This document shows, piece by piece, positions 47,259-59,876 of a DNA stretch of 64,000 nucleotides (positions within the stretch are counted from its first letter, which is position 1; the number at the start of each line of letters is the position of its first letter). The translations under genes were made by a program, and so were the position numbers. Below the pieces are notes generated by a model. The model saw only the letters and a program-made list of their open reading frames with translations. It was not told the DNA's origin and did not search any database. The stretch comes from Acephala macrosclerotiorum. Its lineage: Eukaryota; Ascomycota; Leotiomycetes; Helotiales; Mollisiaceae. The stretch is from contig MU119397.1 in assembly GCA_014904845.1 (NCBI GenBank), forward strand, positions 39,810 through 103,809, in the 5' to 3' direction.

Positions 47259-49657
47259 TCAATGATACCCGTTCGTTCCACCAATCAAACTCATCAACTC
47301 CTCTTTTCTCGCCCTGTACAAGTCCTGTGCCTCTCTCTCTCTTTTACTCACAAATCCAACCTCCGCTCTCAAGCTTTCGAGGCGTCTAGAGATAGCAGCC
47401 TCTTCCGAGATCTGCAATGTTCTGAAGGAATCGAGTGAGATGGTTGCCTTGCCAAGAGCTTCTGATGCTTCGGAGATTTTTTGTCGAAGCATCTTTGCGC
47501 GATTTTGATAACCACCGAGGTGGAGAGCGAGTTTCTTTTCCATTTTGTTACCCTTTTCTGCCGCGGAGACGATGGAGTCTTGAACTTTCTACATCGTAAT
47601 TAGTATACGACACCGAACTGAGGATGAGCAGGTGAACTTACGTCGAAGGTTTCGACAAGCAGTTGGTGTTCATCGACTTCATCTCCATAGCCGCTGAGAC
47701 CAGGCAACAAGGAGGAGCTTTGAGCATCATTCCATGCTTTCTGGTAGAAATCGGGCGTTTGCTTAGCAATGTGCTCAGGGATCTCTCGGTCAATTTCTAA
47801 TCGTGCTTGTGTAAGAGCGACGTCATCCAGGGTGTCGAGGGGCTTCAAGGTGCCTTTCACTTTGGCACCAGGAACGGGGTATCTCATCGCATCATTGGCT
47901 TCCAACAATGCAGCTTCGCGTGCAATGGCAGCTTCAACAGGATCTGAGATGGTAGAGGCGGCTTTAAGAAGAGCATCGACGTCAACAGCTTTGGTTCGAG
48001 GTAGACCTCTTTGCATCACTTGCGTTCGTCTTAAGAGATTTGCCTTTTCTTGAGCTTCTCTAATCTCTCGATTCCGACGATCTCGAAGCTCAGCATCTTC
48101 TTCTGAAAGCTTTTCCGTGTTCATAGCTTCTTGTTGTTCCTCGGGTAATTCCAATTCCCATTCTGTGTCTTTTGGCTTTGGCAAGGATGCAAGACCTTGC
48201 TTCAGCTTATGCTTCATAGACATCTGTTGTAATTTTACGTCTCGAGGCGTGCCCCCAACTAGGGACATTTCGCTATCCGCATTGAGAGCAAATGTATCAC
48301 GAGGGGTTCGCATTGGTGTTGCACCTGGGGGACCCATCGGAGTCTGACCAATACCATTCGCTTGGCGGAAAGGAGTTGCCATAGGGTTGGGAGTCTCCAG
48401 TTGCTGTCTTCGAGGTGTTACTCCATCAAATCCAGTGCTGCCAGCACCTTCATAGAGGGGAGTATTCTCACCACCAAGAAGTGATGACTGGGTCTCCGTA
48501 AGGGCCCTAATATTACGGATCTCGTTCGCAATATGGTCCTCCTGGGCTGGTGCACGAGGCGTCCTAATGGGGGCGCCACTGTTGATGGTAGAGTAGGTGT
48601 TGACCAAGCCTCTCGTAGCATCATTCTCACTAGACCTCGCCATCATATTCGCTCTCTCGCCAATCATGCCCATCTTCACAATTTCCTCTAATTCGCCTTC
48701 GCCAACCTGGGGTGCTGGCAAGATCAAAGATCTTCTCTTACTGCTTTGTTCTGCCTCTCGAATCTTCTGCATCTGGCCTGCTTTCATGGCGGCTTGGTAT
48801 GATGCCGATGGTGCTTCCTTCTCTCCCTTTCGACGCTTCCTATCTGGGTCTTCATCCTGGTCGCCCTTTCTCTTGTTTGCAAGCTGTTGTTTTCGAGGGT
48901 CGAAGGCCTCTCTCTCCTTCTCGTTCGTAACAGCCTCGTCCGCAGTCTCGTAGAAACCAGGCGCCGGAGCTTTCTCGAATGGAATATCGGCATTGTAGTC
49001 CATCTGACCCTTCTTCCTGTTGACAACCTTGATGTTGATACCTGCATTTTTGAGTTCACGACGCTTCTGCAACACTGCCAGTCTCCTTGACTCTTCAAGC
49101 TGCCTCTCGCGAGCTTTTCTCTTGGCCTTCTTTCCCTGTGTATTGGCCAGACGAGCACGCGCTTCGCTCAGCATCTCCTTCTCATCTTCATCGAGGTCGA
49201 TCGTATCTGGTCTCGCAGGTTTCGATTCCGGATCAGGGTCCACCTCGCCAGGTCGTAATCTTCGCACATCATCCGCAGAAGGAGCCTTGTTCTCCCCTCC
49301 ATCTGGACCACCAAGACCCAACCCCCCCGCTTCCTTCTGCTCTGCCTCATCCAGCAACTTCTGATACCGTTCCAGACATTGGGTCGCAGTTCGTCCAACA
49401 AGCGGTGCGATTGTCCGCCATTGCGTCGGCATCAACTTCGCAAGATGGAGCAGTTTTTCGTCCTCCTCCTTGCTCCATTCGATCTTGCGGATTCCTGGGT
49501 CGAGCCATTCGCTCCATCTTGCTTTGCACTGCTTTGGTGTTTTGCGCGCAAGCAAAGAAGACACTCGAGCCCATTGATTCAGACCATATTTCGAGACAGA
49601 GGCCTTGAGGATCTCGTCCTCAATATTGGTCCAGACTCCTCCTTTGACGACGGGCAT
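47259..49657 (-). CDS. cef1: Pre-mRNA-splicing factor Cef1/Cdc5
   Basis: Exons 49657-47642 and 47588-47259 (53-nt intron, phase 0) encode 781 residues. Cef1/Cdc5 is a core subunit of the Prp19-associated complex of the spliceosome. Two Myb/SANT repeats occupy about residues 7-105 ([17 protein letters not shown] and [17 protein letters not shown]); then come a basic coiled region with [21 protein letters not shown], a proline/threonine-rich middle with repeated TP motifs (typical phosphorylation targets), and a C-terminal helical region completed by exon 2 (coiled-coil forming [12 protein letters not shown]). The start ATG 49657 gives the conserved [10 protein letters not shown]; the frame upstream is not conserved. 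Confidence 0.93.
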
Positions 49658-50318
49658 GTTGGTAGTTTTTGGTGATGACTGCCTGCGCTCATACAACTTC
49701 AAAATCGAAGATAAAGTTTAGCGCGGCTTAAAGCCTTGGATACGAGGTAATAATTTCACGTGACTAATTGCCAATTATTGAATTTCCTTTTTGAAAAATC
49801 TACTACTGAGCTTCCATTTCATGAATCGAGCTGAAAAGACTTGAAGGGGAGCTCTTTTGATAATCCTTCCAAAAACGTGGTGTGAAGAGTGGTGTTCTCC
49901 TTTCCTCGCTCTCGAGCCTCTCTAGGACCACTCGCCGTCGACCCACTCGGAAATTTGTTGGAAAGCCATTGACAATATTTCTCAATTTATCCCAAACTGA
50001 CAAGAATCTGCAAGTGTGACGTTTATAAGGTCTAAAGAGACCGGCAGTTGTATTATTTTCCTTTTTCTTGAGGTACAAGTAGGGACAAGCCATCGTCGAT
50101 CTCCCTTTCGAAGTTTGGGTGAATTAGCTACTGAAACACTTCCTTGTATCGTCACTTGTCAGACGTTTCTCATTTCACATCACTCGCTTCCTCACATACC
50201 CTGTCGATCAGCCAGGGCTTCCTTTGCTTTATAATTCGAGACTTCTCGAGAAGACTTATTGTCCTCGAGACTTCTAGACATTCAACATCAACCACGTCAT
50301 CTCAACCCGTCACTCAAA
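49658..50318. other. Divergent promoter region
   Basis: It separates cef1 and the SRPBCC gene. No coding feature is recognised; pyrimidine-rich sequence precedes the SRPBCC start. Confidence 0.5.
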
Positions 50319-51063
50319 ATGGATCCATTATCACCACCCTATCCACCCACCACCGAACCCCACACCTCAATCGCTACACCCATTACATCTGCACTCGTCC
50401 CCCCAATACCAGTCCCAACTCATGGCCCCGGCGGTCATTTCACCGTCATCAGCAAAACCATCATCTCCGCCGCTCCCACTGAAGTCCTCTCCTTGATTCG
50501 AGACACGAATACGTGGTCATCATGGAACACTTTCTGTCCTTCTTGCGTTATCACGAAAACTCCTAAGGATCTAGAATGTACGGATGTGAATGTACCAACG
50601 GAGAAGGAAGGATGGTTGGATCTTGGGAGCGAGGCAACGATTGATGTTTTTATGGAAGGAGATGGGTTGATTGAGGGAAGAAAGAGGTCTAGGACTCAAG
50701 GAGTATGTATCACGAGGTTGGTGAGGATTGAGGAGGAAGGGAGAAGAGGGTATAGAATTGCTTGGAAAGGAACGGGTTGGAGTCATTGGCAGTTGAGGTC
50801 TGAGCGGGTGATGGAGATGGTTGAAGTCGAGGGAGAGGGTGGTATGAAGACTGATTATGTCTGTTGGGAAAGTGAGTATCTTGAACTCGAAACTTTGACT
50901 TGAGCCATGCTGATGTGAATTTACAGCCTTTGGAGGAATGCTAGGACCTATGATAAAAATGGTTGTTGGAAGTCAATTGGTAGATCGGTTTGGTGACTAT
51001 TCAAGGGACTTGAGACAGTATTTTGAGGGGAGGAAGAAGGGTGCGCAGAATGGTCCAGCTTAA
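50319..51063 (+). CDS. SRPBCC-fold (polyketide cyclase/START-like) protein
   Basis: Exons 50319-50871 and 50927-51063 (55-nt intron, phase 1) encode 229 residues. After a proline/threonine-rich N-terminus, the helix-grip fold begins with ISKTIISAAPTEVLSLIRDTNTWSSWNTFCP, a typical SRPBCC opening, and ends with a long helix (residues near VDRFGDYSRDLRQYF). Such proteins bind hydrophobic ligands; some act as lipid carriers or cyclases. No catalytic residues can be assigned. No secretion signal or membrane segment is seen. A specific function is not known. Confidence 0.8.
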
Positions 51064-51507
51064 AGTTTAACGTCGTCTCAGCAGCTTCTTCGACTTTGAT
51101 GTCTGTACGGAGTTTGTTTGTGAGTCAATATATCACGTGTAATGATAATGGAAACAGAATCTCCCGGCACTAGTCAGATGATTGCGAATACTTCAGGCAT
51201 CCGAATCAGGGTTCAACTAGATAATTACCACTAAGGTAAGGTGGGAATCAATTTTCACCTCGATTGTTGTCTCGGATAGTTTTGGACGTCCTCATACCTC
51301 CTTGAACACGCGAAGTAAAGTCATAAGTCTCAGGAGAGAACGAAGATTAGAGAAATACAAACACACAATATATTTATTTCTTTTTCCAGAATATAAATAA
51401 AACTCCAAGCCACGGCACACCAAAATCATTCCCACATACCATCATCGTACAGAAGCTATATAAAACTCGAGCTAGACATTAATCCCTCAAAACTCCTGTT
51501 TTCTCTG

Positions 51508-51540
<33 letters not shown>

Positions 51541-51753
51541 NNNNNNNNNNCCCCCCCCAAAACACCCCAGAAAGGTTCCATCCATCCTCACATTTCTCGT
51601 CTCATGTTCCTCGTATAGTCATCGCCAGACATCATTCATATCCCACATCCACTTCAAGAACCATTACCCAATAATTCGGCCCCGACCCTAGATCCATCCT
51701 TGAATTGCGCCCAATATTAAAATTGTATACCGAAAAGCGAAACTGAGAAGACA
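51064..51753. other. Convergent intergenic region with assembly gap
   Basis: It contains the 3' ends of the SRPBCC gene and xlnR. A poly-C run interrupted by ten Ns occupies 51510-51558. No gene is recognised. Confidence 0.5.
51510..51558. repeat. Poly-C tract with ten undetermined bases
   Basis: C residues at 51510-51540, N at 51541-51550 and C at 51551-51558. The true length is unknown; the gap marks a homopolymer that the sequencing could not resolve. Confidence 0.95.
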
Positions 51754-54700
51754 TTACAGAGCGAGCCCTGTTCCATCTCCTGTCCACCGATACAATGCAA
51801 GTACTTCTCGCCTCCTTAATTGCTGCTCGCCGAAATCCTCTGGTACACGACCACGTACTTGTGCGAGTGCGGATCTCATTACTTTGCGGAAATTGCGTTG
51901 ATACTCGGTGCTGAGTGTCACGACACAGGCCTCGTGTGCTCGAACTATTGTTTCGCAGGCTTTGACGACGCTGGGCGATGCTTCAACTTGGAGTTTATCA
52001 GCTATCAACAGGAGTAAGAAGCTCCCTTGAAGCAGATACACGCCGAAGAAGAAAGGCATAAATTCGAGCCCAGGATCGTATTCGAGAATGTTGCTGATGG
52101 CTTCCGCAGCACTGACAGCGTGACCTGTAGCATTGATGAAGCTTTGAGAGGAGATCCAGAGATCGTTATCGTCGAGGAGAGAGATGGGATCCCATTTTCC
52201 TGTAAGCAGGATATGCAGGACGTGCATTACATGAGTGCCATATGCAACGACGATTCGTGTCTGTATATCGGCTTCTGAGATGTGAGCGGAGGAGGCGGTG
52301 TGGACTGAATGCACTGAAGGAGTTCCAATGGTGTGCTGTTGCTCAGCAGACTCGGTTGGTTGAGTTGAAGTTATTCCTTCCATGGTGGCTTTCTCGGTTT
52401 GGTCTTCGGCTTGGGGACTGAGATTGTGAGCTTCGAAATCTTTGAGACTTTGACCGTAGGCGTCAAGTTGGCGGGCGATTTCGCTGGCGTGGTCGTCCCA
52501 TTCTTGGGCAGATCTGAAGCCGACGCCGAATCGAGGGTGGTTCTTGGCGTGGTAGAGGTCTACGATCTCGCCTAGGATCGTCATGAGGGGTAGGAAATAT
52601 CCGAATATGCTATGACCGGTACACTCAAAATTAGGTCCTCTTCTTCTAATCCGTGGAGTACCACTCGGGGAAGTAATATGAATATTGGAATCACCGGTGT
52701 AGTATTCTCCAGCCTGCCATAGTGTATCGTCCATTGGCTGGAGAAGACCGTCGCACTCAATGTCTAACAGGAAGAGAGGTCTGTTATAACAAAGGGCTAA
52801 GTGGCGATCGACGGTATACACCAGCCACCAAATCCTTCGCCGTTCCTCCCGTTCCTCCTCCGTGATGGTCCCTGATGTGGGCAGGTCCTCATCAGCTTCT
52901 CCTTCGGCATCTGGATCGTTGACAGCCTCGCTTGGTTGCGCTGACATGGATGCAGGCAACTCTCTTCCAAGCTTCAGCTCTCTTGCCAATGACCAGGCTG
53001 CATTCCACCATCGAAGACTTGCGCCCTTGTATTCACTGGCCGAGACAACAGTGGCCAGGTGGATATAGGTCACTACATCGTCCAGTGTTCCAGCAGCACC
53101 GAAGGCACCAGTCTCTCCATTCAGGCCATCCGGATTGACAGAGCCATTCATAGCGACACCAAGGCCACCTAAGGCTACGCCATTGATGACGGTGTTTGAG
53201 AAGTTGGGTGATGACTCGCCAGCAGAAGGCCCATGGATGAGAGGCTTGAGCAGACCAACAGTGAGCTCGAGCAGCTTCTGACAGATACGTCCGCGTGATG
53301 AGGGAGGTGCTGTCAAGAACGCTGCATCACTTGTCTGGGCAACAACCCAAAGCATGCTGGCTAGCAAAGCTGGGGTGCATTGTCTTGGCTTTGTGGGGTG
53401 CAGGATAGATTGCTTTCTGAAGACGTAGCCGAGAATATACGGTGACGTCGGATGCATCAATGCCTGGTCGTGGTCAGCATTGAAGTCCTTGGTCTGAGAT
53501 GCTTGCTATGGACATCCACAAAGGGAAACACAATAACTGTGCTGACATCCATAGCCAAAGAGGAAATCATCAATATGGGAGCATGCTTACCGACGACGAG
53601 CTTGCAAAGTACAAGTCAAGCAAGTCACAAGCCAGGGATAAAGGGATAATGTTGCCAAGGTGCGGGATGAGGGGCTGCAAGACGGGGTAGCGGAGCGTGG
53701 TGTTGTAGTTCTGGTTCGTCACGTGTTGCTGGTACTGGTTTGAAGGTGAGGGCAACGACATCCATCCTCCCGGTGATGCAGCATCAGATCCCATGGGGAA
53801 ACCTGGCAAAGGGCTATCACCTAAACGAAAGGGGCCTGGAGTATTCCCCGGGTAATGTCCCGTGGGACTGGACGCTTGAATGCCGTATGGAAGATCGCCG
53901 TATGCGGGTAAAGACCCCTGACCGGCAGTGAAGTTGGGATGACCGCCATGGCCATTCATCATGTGGGGATTCATGGCGGGTCGGTAGCCATGCATGCTAG
54001 AATAGCCGTTGAGATTCAGGGACGCGGGGCTTTCGATTTGATCCGCTTCCGCGCGACTAACCATCCCATTGTGAGGCTGATGTCCGTTGGGGAGCTCCGT
54101 CAAGCTCTCAAGGCTACCAGCTCGTAGCCTTCCCTTCATGGCATCGCGAGCAGAGTTCTTGTCGAGACCAGTGGTGTTGAGACTGAGAGACCTAGAGGTT
54201 TGTGGTTGACGAAACTCGCTATTCTCAGTTGGAAGATAAGTGGTGGATGCATTCTCATTCCGTGACTCTGTAGGAGACGTCCTCTCATCTGAAGATTGAC
54301 CAGTGGGTGATTTTTGGCCATTGGCAGCTGCGGCTGCGGCTTGTTGTGCAAGATCTTTGCGGGAGGCTTTTCCACGCTTCTTCCGCTCCCGAATATATTC
54401 GCAACCCAAACCAAATTCTATACATGTTTAGCAAAATCCAATTTTCCATGAATGGATACCTACCAACGCAGTGGGCGCAGGGGCTCTGGCCATCACATTT
54501 TGTTCTCAGCTGATTGCACTGATCACAGGCTCTGCTGATTCTGCGGCGAATTGGTCCCGAGGAACCATTGCTTGCGGACCGCGCCGTTGGGCCAGGACCA
54601 TATGGATGCTGGCGGTGCTTCTGGTTCTGAATTCTGTGAACTTGTTCATTTTGGTGTACGTCGACTTGTTGTTGAAGTTGCTGGAGGGCGTACTGAGACC

Positions 54701-54821
54701 CGTCGGCAAGCGTATGCAGACCCGAATGCATGTGATTGGAGGGCAAATGCCCACCAGCGTAGGTATTGTTCGAAGGCAAGGCATTATATGCCGAAAATCG
54801 GTGAAGTGGATTCGAAAGCAT
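51754..54821 (-). CDS. xlnR: Xylanolytic transcriptional activator XlnR/XYR1
   Basis: Exons 54821-54464, 54417-53591 and 53463-51754 (introns 46 and 127 nt) encode 964 residues. XlnR/XYR1 activates xylanase, cellulase and pentose-catabolism genes. The Zn2Cys6 domain has the canonical six cysteines (C99, C102, C109, C115, C118, C125) in [18 protein letters not shown]; intron 1 lies just before the last cysteine. A basic stretch ERKKRGKAS follows. The second intron joins YFASSSS to [13 protein letters not shown]. The fungal-specific middle domain includes [13 protein letters not shown] and YNRPLFLLD; the C-terminus carries the family ending [12 protein letters not shown]. The first residues, MLSNPLHRF, match the Sordariomycete XYR1 start. 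Everything seen indicates a functional gene. It has an unusually long gene-free upstream region. Confidence 0.95.
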
Positions 54822-55346
54822 CACGAAGAGCTTGTAGGTGACGACTTCTTTGCAGGAAGATCAACAAGGCTTCGATGCGACTGTTGTAAAAGTATGTGGA
54901 GAAGAATGGTGCAGATATCCTGACAGCGAGCGTCCTCAAGAAGATGTAGGCCGGAGCATCTATCTATATCTGCTTAATGCGGTCCGGGATGTGCTGGTCT
55001 TCTTGATCATCAGCAGGGTCCTCCGTATGAGGCACTGTGAAGAGGGAAACAAGAGTCGAATAGTGGTCAGCGCTACTAGGTGACAGGGCAATCAATTATA
55101 CTATATGGTGGGGTCTGCATGGAGAGAAAAAGAAGATAGAGGGCATGATCTGGAGTTTGTTGCTCTGGACTGTGGAGAGACCAGGGTGCTGAATTAGTGA
55201 CTGTTCGAGGCAAGTGCAAGTGCCTGCTCAAGCGTGCAGTGCCTTCCTTGCGAGCGGCTAGTAGTCAGCAATTGGACGGCGGCGATATTGCTGGCGAGTT
55301 GATAACTTGGGGCCGAAGATGACGGGGGACGTTGAGAGTGGGAAAG

Positions 55347-55385
55347 GGCCGGGGGAGGAGGGAGGAGGGAGGGAGGAGGGGAGCA
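55347..55385 (+). promoter_or_regulatory. G-rich tract with quadruplex potential
   Basis: At least five runs of three or more G separated by one to four bases lie about 550 bases upstream of the xlnR start codon. On the plus strand this meets the sequence rule for a G-quadruplex; the plus strand is the template strand of xlnR transcription. Confidence 0.5.
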
Positions 55386-55862
55386 GAAACTGGGGAGTTG
55401 GACGGGGGGTAGTCTGGGAAGAAAGTGGAAAGTATGGGAAGTAAAGCTTTGGAAAACCAGGCACCACGGCGACTTGCCTCCGAGAAATGGTGAAAGATGT
55501 CGACTCGGCCACACTTTTCCCGGATTCTGTCAACGGCGGGCACTTGCAGGGGCGTAAAGCGCACCATCTGCTGCGAGGGCAACTCTTTAGGCGATGCTGT
55601 TGCTCGATGCCACGACCACTGGGTGCACTGGCGACGGGCATGCACGATCAACCAGCAGCAGCAGCTGCGACGATGAGCCGATGACAGCAACAACGACAAA
55701 TGAAGGGAGATGGGAAGGGAGAGGATGAGCAACGTATGCATTCATCGCCCTGCACCAGGCAGCCGACCAGAGAGGAATCGTAACCCAGCGAACCCAGCAG
55801 TTGCGAGGAGTCGAGGTCGAGGACCACACAAATCGGACGAGCACAAAAACTTTAATGACCAT

Positions 55863-55908
55863 AACCACGACCATGACCATGACCATGACCTTGACCATGA
55901 CCATGACC
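55863..55908 (+). repeat. CATGAC hexanucleotide microsatellite
   Basis: About seven copies of a six-base unit, with one copy varied (CTTGAC). Confidence 0.9.
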
Positions 55909-56245
55909 TGTTGAGCTGTCAGTGCCGAACCGGTCTAGAGAGAGCGAAGACCTCACTATGCGCTATGAGGCAGTTGTCTGCAGCGCGTGCTCGAGTTCGT
56001 GTAGCTTAAGCGAGCTGAACTAGGGAACGAACGGGGGGAGTACTAGTACGCCTGAAGAACGCGGACTCGATTCGCTGCAAGTGGTCTTCGCCGCTGCGCA
56101 TCCTGGAGGAATACCGAGAACTGAGAGGCGCGCTACAAACTAGAACGAACGCCTGCCTCACCACTCTCCCAAAGTCCGCCATGCATTCTGGCCCATCGAG
56201 GACCATTTTCATGGCACCAGAAAAGGCCTCACTGCTGCTGCAGTG

Positions 56246-56301
56246 CTCCGTCTCCGTCTCTGTCTCTGTCTCCGTCCGTCTTCGTCTCCGTCTCCGTCTC
56301 C
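56246..56301 (+). repeat. GTCTCC/GTCTCT hexanucleotide microsatellite
   Basis: About nine imperfect six-base units of the form (C/T)CGTCT and CTGTCT. Confidence 0.85.
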
Positions 56302-57020
56302 AGCGTTCGGGCCTCATCACTCTTTACATCAACTTTCCGCTGTCCACCGCGCGCGACAACCACCACCAGTGTCGTGAGCTCACTGGCTCTTCGTCGAGCC
56401 ACCTAGCACGACGCCAGCCGGGAGCGGAGGCTCTCCGTGCTGCTGTCGTAAGGTTAACCTTAACAAGTGTAGCCGTGCACCCCTTAGCCTTGAATCTTGA
56501 CGCCCTCGATACCCGCCAGGAAATGCCTCGGTATGTCGCCTGCCACCAGATCTCTCCCCCCCACTTCGTGCGCCCGGGGCAATCAAGTTAGACTGCCCCT
56601 CTGGTACAGTACCTTAATCAAGGCGACGGCCGTCCACGCTTTCCGCACCTCATGGCGAATGGCGAAACAGTTATCGCGCCAATCACCTTCCCTTCAGAGA
56701 TGAACAATTATTCCAGAAAACCGGATCCTGATCCTTTGGCTCAACCCCATTAAAGGCATAAATAAAGAAGACGCCTCTCGTCACCCTTCTCTGCTTCCTC
56801 ACGTCCGAGCGTGACGGCAGCCCATCATTGATCACCACCACCGAGGTCGACTCTTCGCGCACCTGCCTGACGGAGGAGCAGGGAGCAGCAAATGTGTCGT
56901 GCATGGTGAGAAGGGTCCTGCGCGCCGAACGAAGGGGGTCCTGGTCGCAAATCCACGCCACAGCAGCCAAACGGTCCGATGTTCCTCGTCTCGTTCTCTT
57001 AGCGCTGCCGCCCTGTCGAA

Positions 57021-57080
57021 CTCCTCTCTCTCCCCTCTCCCTCTCTCCCTCTCTCCCTCTCTCCCTCTCTCCCTCTCTCG
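57021..57080 (+). repeat. CTCCCTCT octanucleotide tract
   Basis: A pyrimidine-only run of about 60 bases with an eight-base unit repeated about five times. On the minus (xlnR sense) strand it is a pure purine tract. Confidence 0.9.
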
Positions 57081-57549
57081 TGCTGTCGCTCGCATGTGCC
57101 CTCCAGTGCAAGTGCAAAGGCCCCACCTCCAGATTCTGGTTCTGGTTCCGGTTCTGGTTCTGCCAGGGTGCAGATGGTCCCAGAGCGACCCTAGCTCCAT
57201 GATTTACGGCCCCATATTGATCTGTGGTGATCTTCTGCTCCTCGTGAAAGACTTTTGGTGGTTGTGGTGGACGGGCTGCACCGTGCTCACCGAATCAGGA
57301 ACTGAGAAGCACCGCGGCACTCCTGCAATCACGAGCAAAGTCTGATTCTGGCCTAGCATGCACTGCAAGTTTACTCCCCACAGGTGGTTTTAAATGTTAA
57401 TTCTGAGGTCATTAACATTTACTAAGTAATAGGGCCTGGAGAAAGTAAGCTAACCCCGGATCTGAAGCCTCCAGATAGAAGGGCTCCGCATGCCTCCGCA
57501 GCCACAGCGCGATATCAGCTGCCTCCAAGCCGCCGAATGAAGTGCCATA

Positions 57550-57581
57550 TGCTCCCGTCTGCTCCCGTCTGCTCCCGTCTG
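57550..57581 (+). repeat. Three tandem ten-base units
   Basis: The unit TGCTCCCGTC is repeated exactly three times. Confidence 0.9.
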
Positions 57582-59867
57582 CAGGTGCGGGAATGCGGAG
57601 GCCAGACTAGGCTGCTTCTAGGAACGCAGAGATCAGATCGAAGCTTTCGGATCTTCGAGAACGAAGTTCGTCACAGTAAAATTCTTCGACTGGCTCCAGC
57701 TGCGAACTATGATAACACAAGGGCCCCTAACGTCTGTTGTCAGGTGGCAGGGCACACGTGAACAGGGTTTCTCGTTGGTGGCTGTAGGCATTTCGTCTCG
57801 ACCTCCGCAAATTGAGGGGGCTAGTCTCTTCCTCCAAGGCATACTCTATGGCCCGTAGTATCGAGCAGCCGGCCTCGCCTCATGGTTCTCTCGTGAATCC
57901 GAATTCGAATCCTCAACTATATCATAGCTATCTTGTGATTATGTGATCATAATGTGGCTCGGTGCAGAGATCAATCTGATATAAGCGTTCCTGGAATCTA
58001 ATGCTGCACGTTATTTACGACGTTCGTCCACTCAAGGGGCGTAATCGACCGTCCCCTGACACAAGAAAATCCCCATGTCCCATGCTCGGAAGCTTTATAT
58101 AAATTGTAGATGACGGAAGGCGAGCCTTAACTGCCTTGCTCGTCCTCCATGTTTGGTGCAACTCAACTCAAATCATGAAGACGCATGCTGGCGGCGGCCC
58201 TCCTGATTATCCCGCAGGAGCCTCCAGACCCTACCGCGATTGAAGTGCAACGCCCATCCGTTACACACTTGCCTGCTGCTTATATAACGTTGGACTGTCG
58301 GGTCTCGCCTTGCCACGGTCAGCTCAGATCGGATCTTTTATGACACGCTTTAGGGTCTCGGAGGAGCATTAATCTGTCCTAGATTGTGTGCTCCGTCAAT
58401 TAGTCTCAGCCACATAAAAAGAAACAAAAATGCCCTCGATGGTTCTCGAGCTTCGCAAATCGGCTTGATTCTCGGAAGGATTACATCGAAGACTCAATCG
58501 GACCAACAAATATTGATATTCATCTCGACAAGACACATGGGACGAAAACCGATGTCACTTCACCTCGAGCATTCCCTTTCGAGCTGTATTGTCGAGACCG
58601 TCCTTGTCAGCGCTTCAGACGATGTATCTGGCAGTCTCGATCCCTTCGCCTCCCTTCAACTCAATACCAAAAAAAGAACAGCTATATCACCTTGCAGTTC
58701 GACACGAGGAGCGCTCACTCTTCACACCCGCAACAGAGCAGACAACAGCTGAAGGCAGAACCCAACAGCAGGATCGTAAGATGAGCCCAATGCGGCACGT
58801 ATCAGGACATGGGATATATGAAGTATCTGTAGGTGCATTTCAAGGCGCATCTCAACATCGAATCGAGAGGCAAAGAGTAAGAACCCTTGCGGTCAAGGAT
58901 TTTCCTTCGATTAAGGTTTTGTCCACGTGGTCGTCGCATCATCAGCCCCCCATCATTTCTTCCCGCTGCTTTCAGACAGAGTGTCAACCTTATCTTTTGC
59001 CTCATCTCAAGTCCTAGCAAATATTATTATCAAATTCAAAGCCATCCCACCATTCCTTTTGTCTCAAACCCTCTCCGGTCCCTGGATACTGAGATGTATC
59101 ACGTACCAATCAGTGTTCCAGCCATGGCAGACCTGCAGGTGGCAAGGGGAGGTCTGACTCCGAACAACAAGAACATTTCTCGGCACCCAAGCGGTCCCCG
59201 ATGCACGTTGCAATGCTCGAGAGGCCAAATCGAGTTGTGATGAGTTCCTTGCTCGAAGAGTAGCACAGCATGGTGCTCAGTGGCAGCGGATTCGACTCAT
59301 GAACGAGCATCGGCGAGCAGATATCTCGTGATGATGACAAAGGCTCAGCAAGCATATGCATCTCTTCAGTCCCGAAAAGCCTCTCCTGCGGACCATCACA
59401 TCTGCCGATGAGTTGTTCCCTGTCTTTTGTTGTCTGCAGTGAGCTGTACCCGAGCTTGGAAAGAGGACGAATCAGAATGTTGGTTGACTCCCCTAAGTTC
59501 TTCGCCGCCCTCGCGCAGTGCACGTCATTCGCAACATCTCGAGCGAGAATCTAGCAAACAGTCAAAAGATGCTGTCCAGAGACCTCATAATCCTTCTCTT
59601 GAGTCCCATGTGCTGTACATGTTCGAGTCAATTAGTCAGATATGCACATTTGATATTCATCTTCTCACAGAAGGCTCTTGCAAAAGTGTGCCAAGTCCGA
59701 AAACCTGGGGTCTGGTGTGGGGCTAGGAGCTTGATTCCGATGATATCATCATAATTGTCTTTGGCACAGGGCGAGCATCCAATTGTCACCCCATGTTGTA
59801 CGTGGATCTAGATTTTCTGATTCCAAAAAATCCAAGCTCTCTTCCTTTTCTCCACTTTCTCTGTCTC

Positions 59868-59876
59868 TATATAAAT
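59868..59876 (+). promoter_or_regulatory. TATA box of the dehydrogenase gene
   Basis: TATATAAAT lies 50 bases before the ATG at 59927, after a pyrimidine-rich stretch, as in many highly expressed fungal promoters. Confidence 0.55.

Noticed and set aside
55863..55908. CRISPR-like array
   Set aside because: The units are six bases with no spacers; this is a microsatellite in a eukaryotic genome.
58384..59017. Protein-coding gene between xlnR and the dehydrogenase
   Set aside because: The frames open at non-ATG codons, overlap in different phases, and show no domain.
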